Of a DNA stretch of 64,000 nt, positions 25,770-36,000 are shown piece after piece. The notes beneath the pieces were generated by a model that worked only from the letters and a program-made list of their open reading frames with translations, was not told where the DNA came from and did no database searches. The translations under genes and the position numbers were made by a program. Position 1 is the first letter of the stretch; each line of letters starts with the position of its first letter. The DNA is taken from positions 6,200,001 through 6,264,000 of the forward strand of contig NZ_CP065958.1 of the NCBI RefSeq assembly GCF_041270065.1, read 5' to 3'. The DNA is from Streptomyces fradiae (GTDB taxonomy: Bacteria > Actinomycetota > Actinomycetes > Streptomycetales > Streptomycetaceae).

Positions 25770-28722
25770 GTGCGGTCCCATCTCCTTCTCCGCTGATGGA
25801 ATCCGAGCAGATCTCGATCCGCTCGGTGAGGACATCCACGAGGTGTTCCTGCAGGCACGCCCGCACTTCCGCGACATGGGACGCGTCGGTCCAGACGCGG
25901 AGCTCGACCCCCGGCGTCCGGCGTGCCAGACGGATGGCCGCCGGGTCACCGCCCGCAAGAGCCAGGAGCCGACGCATCAGCACGAGGTCGATCGCGTCGA
26001 GGGCGGACCGCACGGCCGACCGCATCCGACCGAGCTGCTCGAACCGCTCCCGGGTGCTGCTGATGTCCGAGGCCTGCGCTGCGGACTGGGCGTCGACCTG
26101 AGCCGAAGCGTCATCGACGATCCGCGCCAACCGTGCTCCGACGAAGTCGTACAGCTCATCGAGGCCGGCCTCGGCCACGGCTCTTGTGGCGCTGGTCCAC
26201 CTGTCCTTCTCCTGCCGTACGCGGTCGACCTCACCGCTCACCGCTTTCGCCGCTCCGGCCAGAGTCTCCGCCACGTAGACCGCCGTCACCGCGGGAGGCG
26301 GCACCGCGAGCTTCTTGGGGACCCCCTTGGCGGTGAGGGAGCCCAGGAGGGTCGTGGCTGCCCCCTTGGCTGCCGCCGCGCCCATGCTGACTGCCTTCAC
26401 GGCAGGACGCGGCCGTACCCGTGGATGCTCGTCGTCCTGCCGTTCCGGGGTGCTCGCCTGCGCGCGCAGCACCCTCTCCCGGTTCCGTGTCTCCTGTTCG
26501 AGCTCGCTCTCGAGAGTCGAGACCAGCTCCTCCAACTCCAGACCGGTGACGAAGTCGCTCCACCGCTGTGCGTGATCCGTTCCGCCCAACGTCCGGACAA
26601 CATCCGGCAGTTGCTCCTTGGCGCGCTGACGTCCGGCTTCGAGTCGGTCGCGGGTGCTGTGGCCCGCGATCCGGAAAGCGTCGAGCAGCGCGGCCTGTTC
26701 ACTCGGTGCCGAGCGTTCGAGGTCGCCCAGCGCGCGGTCGATCTCCGGGAGTTCTTCGCCCAGCCGGTCATGGATCGCGGCGAGCGGCGCCCGTACGCCC
26801 TCGGCCAGCCGAACGGCACGAAGCGGTATCGCGCGCTCGGCGAGGAGCCGGGCGAGGGACTGCTCCAGCTCGGGCAGCCTGCTCGCCCGCAGGGCCCTGT
26901 CTCCCAGCTCCCGGTCCTCCGTGGACAACCCCTCGTGCGCGGCACCGGAGTGGACCGCGAGGATGACGGGCGGGGCGACTCCGAGCGCTGTGGCGACCTG
27001 TTCGATCCGAACGGCGTGCCCCGGCGCCGACTTGAACTCTCTGTCCGGATGATCGGCGAACAGCCGAAGGCGGACCGGTGTGTTGACCAGCCCCTTCACA
27101 TTGACGACAGCCAGCAGGGGTTTCCCCGAGAGGAGAAGCCGCCGGAGTTCCGCGGACTCCTCGTCGCGAAGCGTGTCGGCGTAGTTCCAGATGACCGCGT
27201 CGGCGCTGTCGCATGCCGCCCGCGCGCGCTGCGCGTCGAAGTCGTCGTCCTTCGCGGCGAAGCCGGGCGTGTCCAGGTAGGTCACGGAGCCGACATCGAA
27301 CGCGGAGGTCTTCCGCGTGGTGCGGTGCGCCCCTCGTCCGATCCCGGATCGGTCCGCGTCACGCGTCAGGGCTTTGCGGAGCGTGGTCTTCCCGGACTTG
27401 GTCCTTCCGGCGATGGCCACGAGCAGCCTGCCTCTGACGGCGGGCAGGGGCCGCAAGGCAGCGCGCAGTTCGCGTTCGAGCGTTCCGACGCGGCCGATGA
27501 CCCCGACGAGGTCCTCGCTCTCCATCGCGTGCTCGGAGTACGGCTTTCGCTTCAGGCCGGCCTCGACTTCGGCCCGAAGCGCGGACTGGATATCGCGGTA
27601 GTCCGAGCGGCTCGCGTCCACCGCCCCGGACGGCAGCGCGAGTTCGCCGACCAGAGGATCGAGGGCCTCACGGAGTTCGGGTTCGATACCCCGTACGTCC
27701 ATGGCCGCTGCCACGCGGTCGAACAACGCGGCGTACTTCGTGTACCAGGACTCCAGAGCGCGCAGCTGGTCGACGCCGTGCCGGGGGGCGACCGCCAGGA
27801 GCCCTGTCACGAGCCGTGCGGCCGAACTCGTGGCAGGTGGCGCGGACAGGGAACCGGTCGTGGTCACGGAGGCCGTCGCCGGCGCGTGTTCGATCAGGGC
27901 CCGCGTGTCGTCCGCCGCGAGCAGCTCCAGAGTGCTTCCCGACACGGCGCCGGTGTCGCGGGCCTCGATCGCCCACATCAGGGCGTCACGCCGGTCGGAC
28001 CTGAACCCGGACCGCGCGTCCGGCCCGAGCCAGCGCCACCACCCCGGTCGTACGGAGAGGAACGCCTCGTACGCCTTCTCCGCCGCGATGACGTCCCGCA
28101 CCCTCTCAAGTCGCGTCACCAGGTCCCGGTTCCGCAGATCCTGCGCTGCCGAGATGCTGTGCTGGAGGACGAGCTCCCGCGCGGCTGCCGCACGCCGGGT
28201 GATGCGGGGACGGCTCAGGTCGGCCAGCGTGCTGTCCACGTCGATCTCGCGGATTGACTGCCAGATCTCCTCGGGCCAGGCCTGGTCCGCGCGACGGCAT
28301 GGTTCAAGGGCACCGGGCAGCAGCCGTTCCGCGACCGCCACTGCCGCGAGGTCTGCCCGAAGCGCGTCCACCGGCACTCCTTCAAGCGTCTGAAGGCGAG
28401 GCCGTACTCCTTCAAGCCGCGTCAACTCCCGCAGGACTCTGGCCTCTCCCAGCGTCAGAGTCCCGCCCCGGGCCATGGCCACACGGACCAGTTCGTGTTC
28501 CTCGACGCACGCCGCCACGGCCTCGGAGACCCACGGAAGAGTGCTCCCGGACGGAGGCAGACCGGCACACCCGCACGCCTCGGCCACCGTGTCCACATTC
28601 TCGGCGAGCCGCCGGAGTGCGGCCTGCCCGGCCATGGCGTCGACACCCAAGGGTTCGAGCAGGAGGGCCAGCATCTCGGTTCTGAGGCTCGTCGTTCTGT
28701 CGTTCACTGCCGTGTCACTCAC
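25762..28722 (-). CDS. Large dynamin-like GTPase (first of a tandem pair)
   Basis: In this 986-residue protein a helical N-terminal region of about 430 residues precedes a GTPase domain. G1 is GRTKSGKTT (about 439-447), G3 is DTPGFAA (484-490), and NVKG stands where NKxD is expected. A long helical region follows, with a small Ala/Gly/Leu-rich patch (AAKGAATTLLGSL) that might touch membrane. Domain order and size suggest a dynamin-superfamily protein with an unusual N-terminal extension. It starts at GTG 28722, two bases after the Hsp70-NYN stop, with GAGGAG upstream, and overlaps the next GTPase by 8 bases. The G4 degeneracy leaves nucleotide specificity open. Confidence 0.8.
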   Translation of the reverse strand: MSDTAVNDRTTSLRTEMLALLLEPLGVDAMAGQAALRRLAENVDTVAEACGCAGLPPSGSTLPWVSEAVAACVEEHELVRVAMARGGTLTLGEARVLRELTRLEGVRPRLQTLEGVPVDALRADLAAVAVAERLLPGALEPCRRADQAWPEEIWQSIREIDVDSTLADLSRPRITRRAAAARELVLQHSISAAQDLRNRDLVTRLERVRDVIAAEKAYEAFLSVRPGWWRWLGPDARSGFRSDRRDALMWAIEARDTGAVSGSTLELLAADDTRALIEHAPATASVTTTGSLSAPPATSSAARLVTGLLAVAPRHGVDQLRALESWYTKYAALFDRVAAAMDVRGIEPELREALDPLVGELALPSGAVDASRSDYRDIQSALRAEVEAGLKRKPYSEHAMESEDLVGVIGRVGTLERELRAALRPLPAVRGRLLVAIAGRTKSGKTTLRKALTRDADRSGIGRGAHRTTRKTSAFDVGSVTYLDTPGFAAKDDDFDAQRARAACDSADAVIWNYADTLRDEESAELRRLLLSGKPLLAVVNVKGLVNTPVRLRLFADHPDREFKSAPGHAVRIEQVATALGVAPPVILAVHSGAAHEGLSTEDRELGDRALRASRLPELEQSLARLLAERAIPLRAVRLAEGVRAPLAAIHDRLGEELPEIDRALGDLERSAPSEQAALLDAFRIAGHSTRDRLEAGRQRAKEQLPDVVRTLGGTDHAQRWSDFVTGLELEELVSTLESELEQETRNRERVLRAQASTPERQDDEHPRVRPRPAVKAVSMGAAAAKGAATTLLGSLTAKGVPKKLAVPPPAVTAVYVAETLAGAAKAVSGEVDRVRQEKDRWTSATRAVAEAGLDELYDFVGARLARIVDDASAQVDAQSAAQASDISSTRERFEQLGRMRSAVRSALDAIDLVLMRRLLALAGGDPAAIRLARRTPGVELRVWTDASHVAEVRACLQEHLVDVLTERIEICSDSISGEGDGTAHD

Positions 28723-28724
28723 CG

Positions 28725-30821
28725 CTACTCCTCATGAGGGCGGTGGTATCGGAACGTGGGGAGCGGGCCGGGGCTCGGGGGAATCAGGGCCTGAGGCTGC
28801 CGAGGCACCGTCGCCTGTGCGATCCGGTGGCGAGGCGGAACGCAGGTGCGCGGCGTGAAGACCCACATGCCTTGTGACAAGGTCGCCCCGAGTACCCGCT
28901 CCTTGTCCCGCAACCAGGGATATCTGCTCTGCAACTCGACGTAGTTGTCATTGGTGACGACAGTTCCGTGCGTGTCATCCGCGATCGCCGTGACCAGCGC
29001 GTCACCCTTGCCCTCGGTTCCGGCCGGGGGCTGGCTGAGTTCACCCTTGGCGAGCGCAGAGTCCACGGCCGCGCGTTCCTCCTCCGCGACCTTGTGCCTG
29101 AAGGTGGCGTCGACGACCACGTGAACCACGGCGTCGGGATACCGCGAGGCCAGGGCGTCGCGGGCGGAAAGGAGTTGCGCGAAGGACGGCCGGTCGTCGC
29201 TGCCGTACACCCCGGGCTGCCGCGGCGACCTGCCGATCCACGCCAGGTTGGAGCCGTCCAGCACGAGCACCGCAGGCGCTGAGCCCGTGTTCCGCTTCCG
29301 GGGCTGCGGCGGCAGCGGCCTGGTGGTGGTGTTGCCCGTGAGCAGGTCCTCGAGTTCCCTGCTCACCGCCGGCGTGGGACCACCGGAGCTGAAACTCTTG
29401 ATCTCCTCGTTCAACACCTCCTCGCCGGTGCGTTCAAGTGTCGCCTTGACGTGGAGAAGCCCGTTCGTGTCGTACGTGTACTCCAGCAGGAACCGGGAGT
29501 CCTCACGGGCCCGGGGTTCCCGATATGTGAGCCGGAGGTCCGTCAGCTGCACGTTGTCGGGGTGATCCAGAGGCCGTTCCGGGTCGCCCTCCCAGATCTC
29601 CACGGCGAGGCTGCGGGCGTTGTCCCGGCGCGGCGTGTAGTTCTTGCGTTCCTTCCACGGCAGCGGGGAGTTGCGCGGAATGATCTGACTGAACTTCCGC
29701 TGTCCGGTGTCGTCCGTGACGACCGTACCCAGGGCATGGCTCGTCGCCACCTGGACCACGCCGTCCACCTCCCCCGACAGCACAGCCGCCGCGATGGAGG
29801 CGCCGCGGGCGACCGCCGTCATGGGATTGCAGACGTCGACCTCGACGGGCTGCTGCTGCATGACCTCGGCGACCGCCGCCCGGACGCTCGGGATCTGGCT
29901 GGTGCCGCCGATCATCAGCACCGCGTCAACATCCAGCGGCGCCATGTGCAGGTCGATGAGACACTGCTGGACCGGTGCGAGAGCGCGGTCCACGAGGTCG
30001 GTGATGGCGTCCTCCAGCTCCTCCTGCCACACCTTGACCTCGTCACCGTCCGGAGTCGTGACCCTGACGAAGTCCTCGGAGGACAGACGGATCTTGCTGC
30101 GTTCCACGTCCAGCCCGAACTGCCGCTCCTGCGCGGGCGTCCACGCCGATCGCGCCGGAGCCCGTTCGAGGACCAGGTCACGCAGACGGCGGTCGATCTC
30201 CAGACCACCCAGTTCCGTCACACCCCGTGACGCGAGCTCCTCGAAGAACCCGTCCTGGTAGTCGAGCACGGTGACGTCGATGGTGCCGCCGCCCCAGTCG
30301 AAGACCAGGATCGTGCGGGCCTCCTGCAGCTCGTGCACGTACGAGATCGCCGCCGCCGTCGGCTCGTTGAGCAGCGCCAGGACCTCGATGCCCGCGAACT
30401 GCGCGGCGGCGCGCGTGCGATAGCGCGCGGCACCCGTGGCGTTCGCCGGCACGGTGATCACGGCCTGGTCGATGGCGGTGAGGTTGTCCTCCGCGCCCTT
30501 GCGCATGGCCCGGAAGACGCCGGCGGCCACCGTCGTGGCCGCGTACCTGCGGCCTTGGATCGTGACGTACTCGTCGTTCTTCAGAAGTCGCTTGCAGGCC
30601 TCGGCCGCCTCCTCGGAGCGCAGCTTGGCCTCCCAGCCGAACAACGCTCCCCGGCGCAGCGAACTCATGCCCACCACCGACGGGAAGAGGTACTCGAAGC
30701 CGGGATGACGCCAGTCGGCGTCGATGTGCTGGGCGTCGAGCAACAGCACGTCGGCGTCGTCGCCCAGCCACTGGGCCACCACGGAGTTCGTGGTGCCGAA
30801 ATCGATCCCGGTCGCGGTCAC
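28725..30821 (-). CDS. Hsp70 (DnaK-like) chaperone fused to a C-terminal NYN/PIN-type RNase domain
   Basis: Residues 1-360 of 698 form an Hsp70 nucleotide-binding domain: GIDFGTTNSVVA (phosphate 1), VPANATGAAR, LLNEPTAAAISY, FDWGGGTIDVT and MIGGTSQIPSVR. Residues 360-480 resemble the beta substrate-binding domain. Instead of the helical lid, residues 517-660 look like a NYN/PIN RNase (Zc3h12a-like): LVLDGSNLAW, VVVDATFR, KGDALVTAIA and VVTNDNYVEL supply the expected acidic residues. I infer a chaperone whose substrate binding is tied to RNA cleavage. It starts at GTG 30821 with GGGGAGG upstream and overlaps the upstream gene by GTGA. It sits between the GrpE-like and GTPase genes. Confidence 0.88.
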   Translation of the reverse strand: MTATGIDFGTTNSVVAQWLGDDADVLLLDAQHIDADWRHPGFEYLFPSVVGMSSLRRGALFGWEAKLRSEEAAEACKRLLKNDEYVTIQGRRYAATTVAAGVFRAMRKGAEDNLTAIDQAVITVPANATGAARYRTRAAAQFAGIEVLALLNEPTAAAISYVHELQEARTILVFDWGGGTIDVTVLDYQDGFFEELASRGVTELGGLEIDRRLRDLVLERAPARSAWTPAQERQFGLDVERSKIRLSSEDFVRVTTPDGDEVKVWQEELEDAITDLVDRALAPVQQCLIDLHMAPLDVDAVLMIGGTSQIPSVRAAVAEVMQQQPVEVDVCNPMTAVARGASIAAAVLSGEVDGVVQVATSHALGTVVTDDTGQRKFSQIIPRNSPLPWKERKNYTPRRDNARSLAVEIWEGDPERPLDHPDNVQLTDLRLTYREPRAREDSRFLLEYTYDTNGLLHVKATLERTGEEVLNEEIKSFSSGGPTPAVSRELEDLLTGNTTTRPLPPQPRKRNTGSAPAVLVLDGSNLAWIGRSPRQPGVYGSDDRPSFAQLLSARDALASRYPDAVVHVVVDATFRHKVAEEERAAVDSALAKGELSQPPAGTEGKGDALVTAIADDTHGTVVTNDNYVELQSRYPWLRDKERVLGATLSQGMWVFTPRTCVPPRHRIAQATVPRQPQALIPPSPGPLPTFRYHRPHEE

Positions 30822-31432
30822 ATGCCCTCCCCGTCCGTCGCCTCGTCGTCCCCGGCAGCGTGGTCCCCTCCGTCTGCCCCGGGCAGACGGCGCAGTTGCC
30901 CGGAGAGCACCAGCTTGCCGGTCGCCTGGTCCACGTAGGCCGGACGCAGCACCTCGAACGCCTCGCCGTCTCCTTCCACCACCACGAAGAGCTCGTGCTC
31001 GCCGTCGGGCGCGTCCACGCACCGCACTCCCTGGTCGAGCAGAGCGGCACGGATGCCCTTGCGGAGCGAACCGGCGCTCTGGTGGGGCGCGCCGGCGAGT
31101 AGATCGACCTCGACCATCCGGGCCACGTACTCCTCCCGCGAGCGGAACGCCTCCAGAACGGCCTGGCGCAGGGCCGCCGTCACAGCGGCCTGCGTGGGGC
31201 GCTCCTCCTCCGGGAGGGCGGCCAGGAGGTCCGTCGCCCGCTCGGCGAAACGGGAGAGCAGCAGGGGAGGGCTGAGCAGCTCCTCGGGACGGTAGGTGCG
31301 CGGGGAGTCCTTCGGGGCATCGGCCGCAGCCCGCCGCTTCTCCCGACGATGCTTGAGGCCGTTGTTCCCCTTGGGGGTAACCCGCTTGGGGGCCGCTGTC
31401 GTGTTCCGTCGGCTGCGGGGCACCTTTTTCAC
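30818..31432 (-). CDS. Possible GrpE-like partner of the Hsp70-NYN protein
   Basis: The 204-residue protein starts with a Lys/Arg-rich segment, followed by helices (LLSRFAERATDLLAAL; AALRQAVLEAFRSREEYV). A C-terminal beta-looking part follows, with CVDAPDGEHELFVVVEGDGEAFEVLRPAYVD. The helix-then-beta order and the late LRPAYV resemble GrpE, whose C-terminal domain ends in RxIRPAxV. That, and its position directly before an Hsp70 gene, suggest a nucleotide exchange factor. Similarity is weak, so the call is tentative. It starts at GTG 31432 in a GTGA overlap with the J-like gene and ends in a GTGA overlap with the Hsp70 gene. Confidence 0.7.
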   Translation of the reverse strand: MKKVPRSRRNTTAAPKRVTPKGNNGLKHRREKRRAAADAPKDSPRTYRPEELLSPPLLLSRFAERATDLLAALPEEERPTQAAVTAALRQAVLEAFRSREEYVARMVEVDLLAGAPHQSAGSLRKGIRAALLDQGVRCVDAPDGEHELFVVVEGDGEAFEVLRPAYVDQATGKLVLSGQLRRLPGADGGDHAAGDDEATDGEGM

Positions 31433-33078
31433 TGTGTGTGCATCCTTGAGTTGCGGTCGGGGCGCCGGGGCGCGTTGAGCAGGTGGGGCAGCAGATCCGC
31501 CACCGCCCGCTGCCGCACGAGCCCGAGGCTTTCTGGGGAGTGGGGAGCCGTTCGCCTGGTCAGCGGGGCCAGGGGCGGGACCAGGGTGACCGGCACCGCG
31601 TCCGGAAGCTCGAACACGTCCGGGTCGAGCGGCAGGACGAAGAAGCCGGACCAGTCCTCGTCGCGCTCGGCGTCTCTGATGCGTTTCATCGCGCTGTTGA
31701 GCCGCGCGCTCATGTCCACGTCCTGCACATGCTCCCGGCGGAGGTCGCGGTAGCGGGTCTCCCAGCTCGGAGCGCCGTGCGGCAGCCCGAGGTCGAGATA
31801 AGGGTTGGACGCTGTCGCTCTGTCGTTACGGGCAACCGCCCGACGCTGCTGGATCATGCGGAGGTTGGACCTGGCCGGCTCGTGCGATCCGCTGATCTCC
31901 TCCAGGATGACGGCCGCCGCGTCCAGTTCCTCCCGGAGCAGCAGTGTGTACGCGTGGAAGTTGAGGACCTCGTCCCGGTAGGCCGGGGCAGCCGTCTCGA
32001 ACGACACCAGCTTGTCGATCTGGGACGTCGCACGGCTGAGTTCATTCATACACAGCAGGTCGTAGGCCTGGCGCAGGGCCATGAGCGCGTGCAGCGGCGA
32101 CCGAGAGGGGTTGACGGCCGCCTTGGGCTCCCACAGAGAGAAGATGAGCCGCCACAACCCCCTGTCTTCCCATATGTCCCGGTCCCAGTTGCCGACATCC
32201 ACCCCGTCCAGGAGCCGGCGCAGCCGGAGCACCAGATCGCGGGGCAGCTCCCTCTCCAGCTCCTTCACCACCGAGGCGTCGCCGTCGGCGACGCGCTCCA
32301 GGAGGTCGTACACGTCGCCGGCCGGGGGCAGCGGTTCACCCCCGGCGAGGAACGCGTTCCGTCGCTGCCAGGCCGTCCACTCCAGTGCGGTCGCCTGCTC
32401 GGCGGGCACCTGGTCGGGAACCAGCCGGGCCTTGAGGTACGTGTGCTCCGCCTCCTCGGCCCGGTACTGCCACGGCTGGTGTTCGGGGCCGACCGCCCCG
32501 GCGTCTATGAGGTCGTCGAGAACGCTCAGCGGTATCCACGGAAGCACGCGCGGCAGCATCCGAGGCGGGAAGGTGGGTGTCCCCTCCGTCGCGAACGCCC
32601 CGAGGAGGGCGACGGCCCCGTAGGGGTCCTCGCCCCCGGCGGCGGCGAGGGCGTCGCCGCCCGCTGCCAGGTCGGCGAGCCGCTGCTCCCCGACCTCGGA
32701 CAGCCACAGGAAGCCGCCCGCGTGGACAGCGGTGAGCGCCGCGGCGACCGTGGCCGGGGCGGCCCGTTCGAGGACGGACCGCACAGCGGGCAGCAGTCGG
32801 TCGTCGGGTTCGTCGCGCAGGGCGGCGGCCAGGGCGTCGACCAGGTTGTCGTGCGTCGCGTCCTGGGCGAGGGGAAGGAGCTGCCCGAGCAGAGCGTGCG
32901 CCTGCAGTACCGCCTGCGCTCCGAACACCCCCACCTTCCGCCACCTACGTACGGTGAACCCGTCGACCCCCGCGCCCGCGCTCTGGGCGTCCCGGCGCTC
33001 CCTGAGCGCCCTCAGCCGCTCCCGCTCCCGCGCGACCGCCTCGGCCCGCGCCCCGCCGACCGGCGGCGGGTTCGTCAC
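31429..33078 (-). CDS. Protein with a degenerate J-like domain (Hsp70 co-chaperone candidate)
   Basis: The first 410 of its 549 residues are helical, repeat-like and unrecognised. Residues 425-475 read NPYLDLGLPHGAPSWETRYR, then DLRREHVQDVD and RLNSAMKRIRDAE. This matches J-domain spacing (xPYxxLGLPxGAxxxxxxxxYRxLxxxHxxDxD...RxxxxxxAxxxL), but the catalytic HPD tripeptide is missing. It could recruit the neighbouring Hsp70-NYN without normal ATPase stimulation. It starts at GTG 33078, overlapping the methyltransferase stop by GTGA, with AAGGAG 8 bases upstream. It links the DNA-acting and chaperone halves of the operon. Confidence 0.75.
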   Translation of the reverse strand: MTNPPPVGGARAEAVARERERLRALRERRDAQSAGAGVDGFTVRRWRKVGVFGAQAVLQAHALLGQLLPLAQDATHDNLVDALAAALRDEPDDRLLPAVRSVLERAAPATVAAALTAVHAGGFLWLSEVGEQRLADLAAGGDALAAAGGEDPYGAVALLGAFATEGTPTFPPRMLPRVLPWIPLSVLDDLIDAGAVGPEHQPWQYRAEEAEHTYLKARLVPDQVPAEQATALEWTAWQRRNAFLAGGEPLPPAGDVYDLLERVADGDASVVKELERELPRDLVLRLRRLLDGVDVGNWDRDIWEDRGLWRLIFSLWEPKAAVNPSRSPLHALMALRQAYDLLCMNELSRATSQIDKLVSFETAAPAYRDEVLNFHAYTLLLREELDAAAVILEEISGSHEPARSNLRMIQQRRAVARNDRATASNPYLDLGLPHGAPSWETRYRDLRREHVQDVDMSARLNSAMKRIRDAERDEDWSGFFVLPLDPDVFELPDAVPVTLVPPLAPLTRRTAPHSPESLGLVRQRAVADLLPHLLNAPRRPDRNSRMHTQ

Positions 33079-36000
33079 CGTCCGGCTCCTTCGTGACGGG
33101 AGCCGTGGCCGGGGGGCGGCGTGAGGGACGAGGTGTAGGTCTCGCCGTCCGCGAGGGGCTTCTCCAGGCTCAGGCCGGCCGTCGCCATGCGGTCGTACTC
33201 GGCGAGCACGAGCCGCTTGGTGCGGTATTCGCCGAACTTGCCGATCTCGTTGTTCTTGAGGCCGCCTGACTCCGACTGGAAGGTCTCCAGGATGTAGTCG
33301 GTGTCCTCGGCCGAGATGCCGTAGAGGTGGAAGAAGTACGCGTCCAACTCAGCGCGGAGTTGCGCGCGTCGGACCTCGTCCCAGCGGAACGGCTCGCCCT
33401 CGTCGCCCAGATCGCGGGCGAGGGGGGTCATGTCGTAGGCGGTGTAGACGAGTTCGAGGACGCGGGGGAGGAGGAAGGGGAGGTGAGGTTCGAGGGTGGT
33501 GGGGGTGGGGACGGGGAGTTGCTTCCAGAATCGCCTACCCATGTGTGCGCCGCTGATCTTTTGGCGCGCCACATAGTCGAACACAAGTGAAGATTGGCCA
33601 GCGACCAGCAGAGCTAGCATCTGCGGTGTCACGCGGGCCAACATGACCGGAAAGGTCTCGACGGCCGCCGAGTACGGGATGAACGCAGGGATGGCGGTAC
33701 GCTCGTCTGTGGTTCGAGCGATGTCCCTCCAACCGCAGAGCCACTTGTAAGGCCAGGATTCCATTTCAAGGCGCGCGGCTACGCCAGGCACCTTGACTGT
33801 TCTCCCCTTGCGGATGGCTTCGATAGCCCCGGCTTCCCGAATCCAGCGGCGTGGCTGAGTAGCGGCCGCAGGGTCCGTCTTCATGCTGCTTGATACGGCT
33901 TCGTAGTCGTTGTCGCCGATGTCGAAGTAGCGATTCCAACGATGGTCGAAGAGGTGGGCCATCTTGCCCTCGTACAGCGGAAGCATGCGCTCGTCGCCCA
34001 GCACGAAGTTGTTGTCCTCTGCGTGCCAACCGTCCGCTTCCAGCTGATCGCGTGTGCGGAAGATGTCGGAGTCGTCGGTGCTATTGAAGAGGTTCTTGAA
34101 AGTGAACCCCCACGGATTTCCGCCGCGCCGCCCCTCGTCCCACATCACAGGCATTCGGCGATAGATCCCCGCCGTCAACTCGGCATCCCGTCGGGTCCGG
34201 AAAACAGGAAGCGTGCCCGTGTTGGGGTTGATCAGGGCGAGGTCCTCAGGGCTCAGCGCAAACACGCGCTCGGGATTGTCGAGGTCGGTGATCTCGGAGA
34301 GGAAGAACCCAAAGCGCGCGGCGGGCTCCCGCACGGCTCGACCAGTGAGTGAGATCAGGCAGAACTTGTAGCTGGAGTGCACGCTCTCGAACCACTTGCC
34401 GCCCTTGGGTAGGGCCGGGCTCTTGGGCCGCTTGTTCTCGAAGTCGTACAGAGAGACCAGCGCCCCCTTCCGCGTGAAGTCCGAGAATAGGTGCTGTGAT
34501 CCTGCCCCCGTCGCGATGGCCGTGGGCAGGACCACGCCGAACCGCCCTTCTGGTGCCACCACCTTCGACATGCGCTCGGCGAACAGAGGGTCTGTCTGAA
34601 GCGAGTTGACTCCCTTGACCGTCAACCCCTCGGCGCACAAGGGAAATACCCCGGAGTCCCCCGCGAAATGGAACGTCCCCTTAACCGTCCGGCGCGCCTC
34701 CTGGTACCGCTTCCCCTCCGTCGGGTGCTCCCGCTCCCACTCCGCGATTCGCGTCCGACGAGCCACCCCCGAGATCGCCGCGATCTCGGGGTCGACGACG
34801 CTGAAGTACTTCTTGTCCTCGAAGTCGACCTTGTCCCACGGCGGGTTCCCCACCACGCACGAGAAGCCACCCTCCCAACCCGTACCCGGGTCGACCCGAT
34901 CCCCGCCCGCGCCCTCCTCCGGTACCCGGAACACCTCCGGGAACTCCAGGTGCCAGTGGAAGAACGCGTACTGCTCCCGCAGCCGCACGATCTCGTCGTG
35001 CGTGGACTGTGGGGCCGCGTCGCCCTCCGGGTCCTCAAGGGCCCGGAACACCCCATGGGTAATGGCCGGCGGCGCGTCCTCCCGCTTGACCCACACGAAC
35101 GCGGCGCACCAGGCGTCGGCGAGGTGCAGCGCCTGCAGGTACTCCGAGGACGTCGCCCACGCCGCGTACGCCTCTTCCTTCCGGCGCACGTCCGCCAGCG
35201 TCCGCGCCGGGGCGAACGTAATCCGACGAAGGCCTGTCCCGAACGACGTGTTGGCGACCGGGGCCTCCGACGGGAGGTCGAACAGGGTGACCTGGTCGGC
35301 CCGCTCGTGGTGGTTGCGGGAGAGGAGCTGCTTCGCCCAGCCCTCGTCGTCACCTTCCGTCTTCTTGAAGGCCCGGTCGGGGATGCCGTCCTTCATCAGC
35401 GCGGGCGTGGCGCCGATGAGGCCGTTGCCGTGCTTGATGTGGGCGTCCAGGAAGCCCAGCGGGCGGCCCGGTTCCATGGCCTCCAGCCACAGGGACACCT
35501 TGGCCAGCTCCACGGCCATGGGGTTGAGGTCGACGCCGTAGACGCACCGCGCCACGACCTCGTGCAGGGCGTGCCGCACCGCCTCGACGGTCGGCTCGGG
35601 GTTGCGCTCCCGTACCGACGCGACCCGCTTGGCGATGCGGCGGGCGGCGCCGACGAGGAAGTGGCCGGAGCCGCAGGCGGGGTCGCAGACCGTGAGGCTC
35701 AGCAGCTCCTCGACGATCGTGTCGGCAGGCTCGCCGTGGCCCTCAGAAAGGGCCCGCTCCTGGCCCCGCGCCACGGCCGCGTCTATCACCGGGTTCAGCG
35801 TCGAGTCGAGCAGGGTCTCAGTCAGCGCCGACGGGGTGTAGTAACTGCCCGTCTTCTTACGGTCGTTGCCCGCCCGGTCGACCAGCTCGAACGTGCGGTT
35901 CGTCGCGCTGTGCTTCGGCACCAGCTCAAGGAGCGCCTCGTACACCGAGCCCAGTTCCTCGGCGCCCATGTGCCGGTAGTCGGCCGGGCGCCAGCGCGCG

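Noticed and set aside
24069..28722. Calling the GTPase pair mycobacterial IniA/IniC orthologues
   Set aside because: Tandem dynamin-like genes are similar in concept, but the 430-residue N-terminal extension, degenerate G4 and operon context differ, and I cannot show orthology from the sequence alone.
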